From assembly GCA_907164885.2 (NCBI GenBank), contig OU015501.1, positions 23,817,591 through 23,881,590 of the forward strand: a stretch of 64,000 nucleotides of DNA, written 5' to 3'. Origin of the DNA: Dolomedes plantarius (taxonomy: Eukaryota > Arthropoda > Arachnida > Araneae > Dolomedidae). The translations under genes were made by a program, and so were the position numbers. The first letter of the stretch is position 1. Each line of letters starts with the position of its first letter. Shown one piece after another: positions 55,055 to 64,000 of this stretch. The notes under the pieces are model-generated. The model searched no databases and was not told the DNA's origin. It saw only the letters and a list, made by a program, of their open reading frames with translations.

Positions 55055-55765
55055 CTGTAAGGATTGAAACCTCGTTAGATTAAAAATGTGAGTGTCTCGA
55101 CATAATGACGACAGATTATTCAACTAAAGTGCATGTATAGGATGCGCATCAGGGAAGTTTTCTGGATAACAATCTAGTGAAACAGACACACACAAAAAAA
55201 AACGATTATTGTGCGGCACGTTGAAAACATGTAACTAGTAAATAAAAATTACATACGCTTTATAAAATTACTAGATGAATACCCCTTCTTCGCTACGGAG
55301 TACATTTAAATTAAATACAACGGTCAATGTATGCAATTATGTTAAATATAGATATATATATAGTAACGGATATTTTTATAGACAAAATGTAGAAGAAAAT
55401 ATTCAAATTAAACACAACGGTTAATGTATGCAATTAATTTGTATGTTTAATATCCATAAAACATACGAATTTGAATTAAATTCTTAAAAAAACTTCCATC
55501 TCAATTAGGCTAGTGTTTAAATTTATCTTTACCATATATTAATATTTTTTGTCAATTTATTTGTTTGTTATGCACGTGACGCAAAATTAATTTAAAGTAC
55601 CACAAAAAAAAAAGAAACCACGTGATCAGCATTTAATAAATTAAATTCTAAAAAATATCTTTAAAATTCACCAAACATCGGAAAATGGAGGTTAATATTC
55701 GAAAAAGATCTTATTTTAAAGGAATTTTTATGATCTTTCTAGAGATATAAATTTTATAACCCTAA
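55055..55765. other. Upstream intron of the TRPC gene
   Basis: AT-rich, with short direct repeats such as 'aatgtatgcaatta'. No start-codon exon could be identified. Confidence 0.35.
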
Positions 55766-55940
55766 GGGCCTGTTCACATAGGAGTCCGTTGCGTTGCGTT
55801 AAGTAAAAGATGACGTTGAGACGAAAATAATGCCTCCAAAACGATTAGCAATGAAATTTTTACGCCTATGATTGGTTTATTTTCGTCTCAACGTCATCTT
55901 TTCCTTAACGCAACGCAACGGACTCCTATGTGACATGCCC
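55766..55940. mobile_element. PIF/Harbinger-like MITE, 175 bp
   Basis: The termini GGGCCTGTTCACATAGGAGT and (inverted) GGGCATGTCACATAGGAGTC extend into inverted arms of about 65 bp (cgttgcgttgcgttaag, gatgacgttgagacgaaaat). TAA flanks both sides (55763-55765 and 55941-55943), the 3-bp duplication of this superfamily. No coding capacity. Confidence 0.8.
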
Positions 55941-57840
55941 TAAGATTATTATTTTAAATGCAAACTTAAAAAGAGTTACAAAAACAGCTTAAAATTTAAT
56001 TTAAAAAAAATCTAAGAATTTTTTTTCAAAAATCTTTCTTAGTGTACCCCTACACTATAAGAAGAATCGGCATGCAAAATTTCAGCCCTTTAGGTCCAGC
56101 TGATTGGTCTGTGCGTCATCTGTCAGTCAGACAGTCACTGAACTGTTTTATATATAAAGATTATTAATCACAATTAAATAGCTTGAAAAGTGATTGATTT
56201 TTGAATGAATTTCAGTTCTGAAGAAGAAAATTGTATTCACGTTAAAATGAGACCAAATGACTTAAAGATTGCAATTCTTGAATTTTCAAGTAAATGAGCC
56301 TCTTTATGTAACAGGCACATCAGGAAAGGTCTCTAAGAAACAAAATCTTGAGCAAAATACATACAATTGATATTAACTTGTTGAACTCATAAAATATATT
56401 ACACAATATCAAAAGGCATTTTACTCAGTATAGAATCCATTTAATTTTAAATATATTTTAACAAACTATAAAAAAGGTATAAAAATGGAATTCTCTTTTT
56501 TATTCAATTTCAGCTTTAAAGGATAAAAAATCTAATTGAAAAACCAATATTGAAACAAACACAAAAACAAAACAAAAACAAAAACAAAACTTCCTGTTGT
56601 ACATGGCATTTACTTTTAAATTTTTGATTTCTATTTTCTAACTTATTTTGTTAATTCTGGAACCTTACACCTCTAACTTGTTGTAAGTTTTCAAAATTGA
56701 CTAATTCCTCCGCTCCTCGTCTTTTCAGTTAGTTTCTTTTTCAGTTTTATACTAATGAAAAGTGTTAAAAAAATTTCATAGTCAAACATATTTTTTCAGA
56801 AATAAATTTTAAAGTCAGACCTTAACATAATAATTGTAGTAAATCCATATAATAGGTACTGAATCTAAGGAGATGATTATTTCAATGCTGTCAATACACA
56901 TGGAATGCATGAAATAGGCTCTAAAATTCCTTTAATAATGAGATAATCAAATCAACTCAAACTAACAAATAAAGAAAGAAATATTAAACTCTTTATTCAC
57001 TCTAAAAATTTAAGATTAACTCTCATAGCCGATTTAAAAAATTGCGAAGAAATCTCTTCATTATTCTCGCAAATTAAGATAAATATTTTGAAGTACAGAC
57101 CTTTACTGTAAATAGAAGTGTCATGACGATGCTGCCACAAGAGCAGAATGCTTACAATAAGTAATCACGCAAGTTCGTTTGACGGCTAAATGACTTTATA
57201 TTTAGCAGCAACACTTTGGATTCGGAAGAGCATTCTTCCGTGAAGGAGTTATTCTTTGTGTCTTTCTTCTTTGAAAGGGAGTAATATCTCAAAGAATCTG
57301 ACCATGAAAGATCACTGTTCTCTGGAAGGTGAAAGAAACTCGATTTTCTGTATACTCGTTATGACAGGAAAATGATTCAGATTAAGATTGAATTTTATGT
57401 CTTATGAAACTAGAGTTAAATTACAAAATGTCATTAAATCTCCGTAATTCCCTAAGTTTAATGTGTACATCTGTGTTAGTTTCTAATGAATGAAGTTTAC
57501 AATCACGTAGTTTTAAACAATTTTTTCATTTATTCATTATGATTAAATATGTATAACAGCCCTACAAAAACTAATTCAAACTACTTTTACCCTACATTAC
57601 AGAATTCTCTTATCAACTCAATGTGTAGAAACAAAAGAAATTTTCATAACTAATCATTTTAAAAATATTTTCACTAACTGAGCCATTCACAAACCAAATC
57701 GGTTAAGTCCACTTTTTGAAATTTTTGAATTTTAGTGTCAAAGCACTTGATTGGCTGCTAACTTTAATATTCATAATAAATTTCCCAATAATAATGATTA
57801 ACACCACTAATGACAAAATTTGTTTTGGCCATCGAATAAT
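55941..57840. other. AT-rich sequence, nothing recognised
   Basis: Contains an 'aaaac' short repeat near 56,555-56,590 and otherwise no feature. The open frame at 57,716 is hydrophobic by AT bias and lacks a domain. Confidence 0.4.
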
Positions 57841-57879
57841 AAGTAACTTTTATGTGGTTTCTTCCTTTCTTTTTACTAC

Positions 57880-58373
57880 ATCTCTAACGGTCCAGGCACA
57901 TTATAAGTACGAGGGCTACTTCTGAATAACTTTCTTTATTCTCTACGTAGAGGCAGGCCTAACATATACAGACTTGGGGCTTCCAAAATAATACACAATC
58001 AGTACCGCAACCCGCGGTACTAAGAAACTAAAGGTCGCAATGAATCCCTCAGGCAGAGTATGAATTCACTAAACATACCCGTAAACCTCGGCTCTGAGCT
58101 AATTCTCGAAGTCGTGCAGCCACCTCGGCTAAATACCAATACACGCTCTATCCGTATCGCTACTCCAGTCTTGAGCTCTCTCAGTATCGCTACTCCCGTC
58201 TTGGCTTTCTCAGTATTGGGCTCTCTCAGTATTGGGCTCTTTGCCAACTCAGCGTGTGCCCTTTAAATAGCTCAAACATCTGCGCCGAACTCACTTTGGC
58301 TGGCATGTACAGCGCTGCTAGTCGAAATTGCATCTGAGCAACACGCGAACCCTACACTCTCCCTGACCCAACA
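57880..58373 (-). repeat. 3' LTR of a minus-strand Ty3/gypsy element
   Basis: On the minus strand it starts TGTTGGGTCAGGGAGAGTGT at 58373, right after a purine-rich stretch (aaaggggtggcgg) with a T-run. Inside are a TATA-like tatttaaag (about 58,260), short tandem units (gagagcccaatact) and an AATAAA (about 57,936). Its far end could not be fixed because the partner LTR is outside the window; 57,880 is approximate. Confidence 0.6.
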
Positions 58374-60065
58374 AAAAAAATTTAGACCGCCACCCCTTTA
58401 ACGGGGTGCGGGCGCGGATTTTTAATAAAACTCCCCCCGCGATTGGGAGTCTATGCACTTCCTACACTCCCCTAGAAACTACTCTCTGCCTGAACTGATT
58501 CTTACCCCTTTTAACATTCGTTCGTCTTGAGTAACATAACCTAGAAGCAAAGTTTATTACAAAAAGTCTCTGCACTTCATCATCGGCAGGTTGTTCTTAA
58601 TTCGGAGTCCATAGCTGGAATCCCGGAAAAACTAACTCAAATGAATAATAGCCCTTCTCTGCCGTATAGTGTGATCGGCAGCATTTCATCGGAACTTGTC
58701 CTTCGGCTCCCTGGCAATTGCTGGTGCGTCCATCTCATTCTGTAGCCAGCACTTCTTCCTCCTGTATCCCTCACTGCAAGTACACCTCCGTCTACTTAAA
58801 CAAAAAATCTAATTTAAACGTAGAGCTGCACTCATGTCTGACTGACCGGAATCCCGTTCAGACATCTAAAATACAAGTTTCACAGTAATCTTATTCCTGC
58901 ACCAAAATATATAATTCACCTGCAATCTTAAACATTCTAAAACTACACTTTCAATTTCTAAGTATTTCTAACTGAACAGTTGCACATTTCAATTTTAATT
59001 GTATTTCACTTGTTAGTTTTCTCAATTGTACAAACAAAACATAGTATTAACATTTTATTAGTTGTATAAGTAAACAAAATGAAAATTCGGCATATACTTT
59101 CTTGATACTTCAGAATTTAAATTGTGTTATATAAGATACCTAAATTTAGTTCATTATCATTTCTGTCCGGATCTCAATATAATGCCATTTAAATTAGGCA
59201 AGGCTGACACTAAAAGCCTTATTTTTTTTTTCTCAGTTTCAGTTCTAAGTATACTTAAAAAATTTCAGACATGACACCACAAATGTCAAGAAACGTCTGC
59301 TATGTACAGTCAGTTGAATACAATACATGTAAATATTTACCAATTCTAATACATCTACAAATACCTAACAAAACAATCTATATATCTATTTATACTACTA
59401 CAGCAATTTGTTTGTGCGTGGAATGTGTAACGCGCGCTAGTGTTGTTAGGGATCAATTAGTTAAATGTGTCGGCCCGTGTCAGAGAGCCGTTGGGGATTT
59501 ACAATTTAAGAGACCATGGTTTTCTTCCGAGGTTAACTTGCAAATTCCTCTGTGTGACCTTGATCGCTCTGAGAGAGGGGATATTACAGCTTAGTGACGA
59601 CACGTGTTTAACCTTAATTATTACAATTCGAAATACGCATTCAACATCAAATATTTCGCAAGCAATATTACACATTCAAGTCAAACTTTGATACAAAATT
59701 ACATTATATTCCTAAAAAAACAATTACATTTTTATGCAATAGAATCACAATATATTAAAAAATTTTACATTTTTATGCCATAAACTTACATTCTTATCAC
59801 AAGTTTCACTTACTACAATTCCAGAGTTCCACATGACACTTTTTTGAAAATACCTCGCGTCAAAAATTATTACAAAGCCATCATTAAGTTATTACATACC
59901 AATCAGAATTCAGATTGTATAACAAAATCAATTATATCATATGGACTCATAGCACTGATTACTCAAAATATCAGAGCTGCGTTCCAAGGTATTTTACGAT
60001 TAATGTATTTTCACAAAAAAAAGTTCGACTTTGGAAGACTCTGAAGTCCGGCTCCAATCTGAAAA
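58374..60065 (-). other. 3' untranslated region of the minus-strand gypsy element
   Basis: About 1.7 kb between the last pol-frame stop and the LTR. No env-like frame is visible. Composition is AT-rich, similar to the 3' untranslated region of the other gypsy element, and like it unusually long. Confidence 0.5.
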
Positions 60066-61190
60066 TCAATAATGTTGAATTGATACATCACCATACATCT
60101 GGGCTCGCACTGTATCCAACCAAGCTATCCATCGAACATCAGAATGTGTCATAAATCGTTCCTTCCTGACTTGAGGCTTCCGTCTAGACTTTCCCGAAGC
60201 TATTCTGCCTTTTCGGTGTTGTTTATTGTTTGGAATAACCGCTGAAATGCGTTGTTTCTTTTGCGAAGTACCCATCTGCGTCTTCGCTCTCCTCTTTCTG
60301 AGTTCGTACCGTGGTTGTTTTTCATATTGCCCCGATACACCGTCTGCCAACTGCCGTTTCTGAGGCGGTTGTTTCTGAGTGTTATGGCTGCTGGATTTCG
60401 GGGGTCCTGGTGCGGGCCCTGAACTTTGATCTGTATAACTGCAGTCGGTATTCTCCGGTCAATTGTTTCTCGTCGCACTTTCCTTGGATTAAATTTGGAT
60501 GTGTAGAAATAGGGTTTTGCTGGACCCTCTTTCTTCTTGCATTTTTTTCCTGGAATTGCATTACCGTTTGAAAACTTCCGTTTCCCCTTATGTGCGGCCC
60601 TGGGATTTTAAATTGGACTTTTTTTGCTGTCTGAACTCCGTTTCCATGTTTCCGTTCAAGCATGACTGTGGAGGACTATGTTCATTTTGAAAATGCGGAT
60701 TCTGCTGTTTCTTTCCGGAATTCTCAATCGGTGTGTCTGCAACACGTTTTTGCGATTTTGAGGGCCTGCTTCATTTTGAAAATGCGGATTCTGTCTCTTT
60801 TCGGAATTCTCAATCGGTGTGTCTGCAACACGTTTTTTGCGATTTTGAGGGGCCTGCTTCATTTTGAAAATACGGATTCTGTTTCTTTTCGGAATCTCAA
60901 TCGGTGTGTCTGCAACACGTTTTTGCAATTTTGAGGGGCCTGCTTCATTTTGACCCTGGAGTTCAGAACTTTGTGTAGATTTCGATTTTCGTTCTAATTT
61001 CTGATCTAAATCCACCATGGTTTGTCGATTAATATACACTCGACACTGATCCACATTTACCGCGATCTGCTTCCCGTGCTTTTGAATCGTCAGAACGTTA
61101 TTTCGGGAACTTTGCACTAGATATGGGCCCTCAAACTTTGGTGAAAATTTACTTACAAAATGCTTTGAGCACTAGATAAATGGTGTGTTG
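60066..61190 (-). pseudogene. C-terminal tail of gypsy integrase, with tandem repeats and frame breaks
   Basis: After the integrase core the tail is basic and low in complexity. At about 60,687-60,960 a unit of roughly 90 bp is repeated three times; each unit encodes a version of KRVADTPIE plus FKMKQAP. Frames at 61,117-60,656, 60,663-60,382 and 60,350-60,066 succeed one another with overlaps, which means single-base shifts between them. Function of the tail is unknown; in related elements it helps target or bind nucleic acid. Confidence 0.55.
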
Positions 61191-62363
61191 CTATGAGTAC
61201 CCAATCTCCAACTTGAACATTATTTTCTCGCCTTTTGGTATCATAGTATTTCTTTGGGTGTTTCGAGCGGCATCATTCCATTTACGCGTTTCATGTAATA
61301 ACTGTTCTATATCTTTCATTTGAAATTCAGCCTCTCGCTGCTGTACAAAAAACATTCGATCTAAGGGTGTCATTAATTTTCGTCCCAAAAAAACTTCTGC
61401 TGGTGTTTTCCCCGTGGAGTCGTGCTGAGCCGTGCGAAGAGCATAAGTAAATTCTTGAATATACTTATCCCAATTTTGGTGGTATTTCTCAATGTAAGCT
61501 GCGATCATCCGCACAATATTTCGATTTACTCGTTCCGCAATATTAGATTGCGCTCGATATGTGACCATTTTGCAGTGCTTTATGTTTAACTTTTCACACA
61601 TATCCTCAAATATCTTACTTACAAATTGTGGCCATTGTCACTAATTAATTGTACTGGTGCAGAATATTGTAACACATATTTCTGCATGAACGCGTTTGTG
61701 ACTGCCTGAGCTGATGCGCGCCTAAGGGGTACAATTTCCACCCATTTTGAAAAATGATCAGCGATCACTAACAAATATCTAACTTTCCATGGGCACTTCT
61801 GGGATATGGTCCCAATAAATCCACTCCGACGATAGCATTAGGAAATGTCGCTACAATGTTTGTGAGGTACCCTGCAGGCTTGTGATTCACATAATTTATT
61901 CTTTGACAGTGTCGCAGCTTCGAACATATTGCGTGACCCATTCTTTCAATTTAGGCCAATATACTGCTTCTCTTGCTCGCGCAAACGTTTTTCGGATCCC
62001 CATGTGGCCACAAATTGGCAAATCATGCAAATCATGTAATACTTCCATTCTCATAGATTCTGGAATCACGGGTCGAAGTTCCCCAAACTCGTTTCGATGT
62101 AGGGTTATAGAACAAGATTTCGTCGATGAGTTCATAGTTTTTGCTACGATTTTGAATTTCAATTTTATTGGGGGCATGATAATTGGCCGGATCCTCAAAT
62201 AAGTGTAGATATCTGCAAACTTTGGATCCCTTTCTAATTCGGCCCGCCAACTTCTCTCGATTTTCCAACACCGCTGTAGTGAGTAGTGCACATCGCAGTT
62301 GACCCGACTCAGTATGATATGGTGCGCGGGATAACGCATCAGCCACCCTATTTTCCTTCCCAC
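61191..62363 (-). pseudogene. gypsy integrase, frames broken
   Basis: The zinc module reads LHDLHDLPICGHMGIRKTFA, then VTQYVRSCDTVKE (about 61,896-62,060). The core has VGVDLLGPYP (first aspartate, about 61,825), ADHFSKWVEIVP in another frame (about 61,760), ISDNGH (second aspartate, about 61,640) and QSNIAERVNRNIV (glutamate block, about 61,550). Following text FTYALRTAQHDSTGKTPAEV is typical. Three or more frame changes occur in about 1.1 kb. Integrase would insert the cDNA; this copy cannot make it in one piece. Confidence 0.75.
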
Positions 62364-62510
62364 TTTTAAACTGGATATCTAAATTATACTCTTGCAGCTT
62401 AAGTGCCCAGCGAATAACTCTTGGGTTAAATTTTTCCCCGTGTATAATTTCGTGAGTGCTGCATGATCGGTATAAATCACTACTGGCTTTTCTGTAAAAT
62501 ATCCCTTGAA

Positions 62511-62789
62511 TTATTCACAGCAAACACAATTGCCAAAATTTCGCGCTCTGGTTGTGGTATAATTTCTTTCTGCTGCATTTAGCGTTCGGGATACATACGC
62601 AATGGGTCGCCCTTCTTGTGACATCACTGCGCCAATTCCCACTGCTGAGCTATCCGTATGTATTATAAAAGGTTTTTGCGGGTCTGGATGACCAAGTACT
62701 GGGGCTTGAATTAGGGCAGCTTTCAATTTCTCAAACGCGTCCTGCGCTTCTGATGACCAACGAAATTTAGTATATTGTCTACGAAGCAT
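62511..62789 (-). pseudogene. gypsy RNase H domain
   Basis: Reads FRWSSEAQDAFEKLKAALIQ, APVLGHPDPQKPFIIHTDSS and AVGIGAVMSQEGRPIAYVSR, the tether and RNase H of Ty3/gypsy pol, with the catalytic D of HTDSS. The frame stops near 62,511 and domain remnants continue in another frame toward 62,363. Confidence 0.8.
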
Positions 62790-63038
62790 ATATAATGGTT
62801 CAGCTATTTCTGAAAATGATGGGATAAAGGTTCTGTAATATGAACACAGCCCTAAAAACGATGCAAGTTGCCGTGCTGATTTCGGAATCTTAAACTCCTT
62901 ACCGCTTGAATTTTGAATCGTCAGCTTCTCTCCATTTTGCGTAATTTTGAACCCAAGATACTGCAGCTCTTTCCGTGCAAATTTACACTTTTCAAATTTA
63001 CCGTGAGCCCACTTTCTTTTATCAATGTTATACCTTCG

Positions 63039-63917
63039 CTAATAGCTCGGTATGCTCTTCAAATGTTTCTGAGGATAGAATAATATCATCCAGATAACAC
63101 ATACATTTGGCCTAACACTGGTTTGAGGATTGTATCCATCGTACGTTGAAAAGTCGCGGGGGCTCCCGATAACCCAAAAGGCATCCTCACGAAGGCATAC
63201 GACCCTTTTTTGAAATGAAGCTCGTTTTTGGTATGTCGCTTCATTCACCGCTACTTGATAATACCCCGATGTCAGGTCCAAAGTTGTTAAATAATTAACT
63301 GCTTTAAAACTATGTAAGATGTCTTCGATTAGCGGCATCGGGTAGGCCGGAAACTTAGTAATTTTATTTAATGCGCGATAGTCAATCGCAAATCTCCATG
63401 CTTTAGGGTCTGTTAACGGTAAATCCCCTTTCTTTCTACAAAGCACTATTGGACTTGCCCACGGGCTACTAATGGGTTTGATAATATTTTGCTTGAGCAT
63501 CTCCTCAATATGTTGTTCGATGATCCGTTCTTTTATCTGGTCATATCTATATGGTCGACATTTAATTGGCGTACCTTCGCCCGTATCGATTGTATGAGTA
63601 CTAACATGAGTTAATCCAGGATTCTCAGAAAAAAGTTCTGAAAAGCCCTCTAATACATGCATTAATTTTTCTTTTTGGTTATGGGTTAAAACGGAGTCTT
63701 CCCACTTTATATCCAATTGTTTCGTTCCCTTTTTACTTTCTTGATTCATTTGCACGGACATTGACTCTCTCTCAAAATCCATAACTACTTTAGCCCGTTG
63801 CAGAAAATCCATCCCCAAAATGACATCTTCTTGCAGATCCTGTACTATATGAAAATGTGTATGGAGTATTTCAGTTTGAATCCGCACCATGGCTGCAAAT
63901 TGGCCCATACTGTGCAA
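63039..63917 (-). pseudogene. gypsy protease end and reverse transcriptase, frame break before the active site
   Basis: The protease tail shows DVILGMDFLQRAKVV (about 63,820). Reverse transcriptase starts IKCRPYRYDQIKERI, continues PWASPIVLCRKKGDLP, WRFAIDYRALNKITKFPAYP and LTTLDLTSGYYQVAVNEATY (first catalytic aspartate). After KRASFQK the frame is lost; the YLDD motif is found about 63,080-63,100 in a different frame. Palm and connection remnants continue to about 62,800. The protease active site lies beyond the window edge. Confidence 0.85.
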
Positions 63918-64000
63918 TCCTTACTTGAGCAGACAAACCTGGATCTGATTATTTCTATACACAGTTTTATTCCGAAATGTATCACGAAACCATTTCTTAC
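63918..64000 (-). other. Continuation of the gypsy pol upstream of the window-edge protease
   Basis: The minus strand still looks coding in parts (KKWFRDTFRNKTVYRNNQIQ) but meets a stop before HSMGQFAAMV. The remainder of the element (5' LTR, gag, protease active site) lies beyond 64,000. Confidence 0.4.

Noticed and set aside
57716..57925. Hydrophobic 69-codon plus-strand frame
   Set aside because: Looks like membrane segments only because of AT-rich composition; it runs into the LTR and has no splice or start context.

Overview
The window is a piece of an AT-rich, repeat-dense animal nuclear genome. Small exons with GT/AG splice sites sit in kilobase-scale introns filled with transposable elements. 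The mix of elements (Tc1/mariner, pogo/Tigger, hAT, piggyBac, PIF/Harbinger, Ty3/gypsy, tRNA-derived SINEs) and a TRPC channel that lacks the long vertebrate-type C-terminus suggest an arthropod, possibly a chelicerate. The species cannot be read from the sequence.

The only host gene I can support is on the minus strand. It is a TRPC-family (short transient receptor potential) cation channel whose exons run from about 55,054 down to the stop codon at 5083, roughly 50 kb. Twelve exons can be placed. Three carry the N-terminal ankyrin-type repeats (55.0, 51.1 and 48.2 kb), two the linker helices (44.6 and 38.9 kb), one the pre-S1/S1 region (22.5 kb), one probably S2-S4 (19.5 kb), one S5 and the pore approach (15.8 kb), one the pore/S6 (13.7 kb), one the TRP box (12.4 kb), one a short cysteine-rich segment (9.3 kb) and the last the C-terminal coiled-coil tail (5.2 kb). 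Splice phases agree at all junctions except those involving the 19.5 and 15.8 kb exons, which carry stops or frame changes. The exon with the start codon was not found and may lie outside the window.

The introns are a museum of mobile DNA. From left to right: a deleted Tigger (2.5-3.3 kb), a second pogo-like element (5.6-6.4 kb), a SINE (7.5 kb), a broken Tc1 (7.9-9.2 kb), a 186-bp palindrome (10.2 kb), hAT elements (13.2, 16.6-17.4, 17.5-18.0 and 18.6-19.2 kb), a piggyBac remnant (20.3-20.9 kb), a tandem repeat (21.1-21.9 kb), and a mariner/Ty3-gypsy/mariner composite (22.8-33.8 kb). These are followed by a Tc1 (33.9-35.3 kb), two sister Tc1 copies on either side of channel exon 5 (36.6-38.1 and 39.9-41.3 kb), a long-TIR Tc1 (41.8-43.2 kb), SINEs, a LINE fragment (44.8-45.3 kb), two decayed Tc1 elements (46.7-47.6 and 49.1-50.2 kb) and several MITEs.

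The right end (about 57.9-64.0 kb) is the 3' part of a second, minus-strand Ty3/gypsy element: protease, reverse transcriptase, RNase H, integrase and a repeat-bearing tail, then a 3' LTR. The window edge cuts its 5' half off. Many of its frames are broken.

The main points for follow-up are the damage confined to the channel's membrane-core exons, the 11-kb composite bounded by two inverted mariner 3' ends, and the gypsy element inside it, which has a gag -1 frameshift heptamer and a mid-pol change in base composition. The two LTRs of that gypsy differ mostly by single-base indels, which warns of assembly error in the same area as the channel damage.
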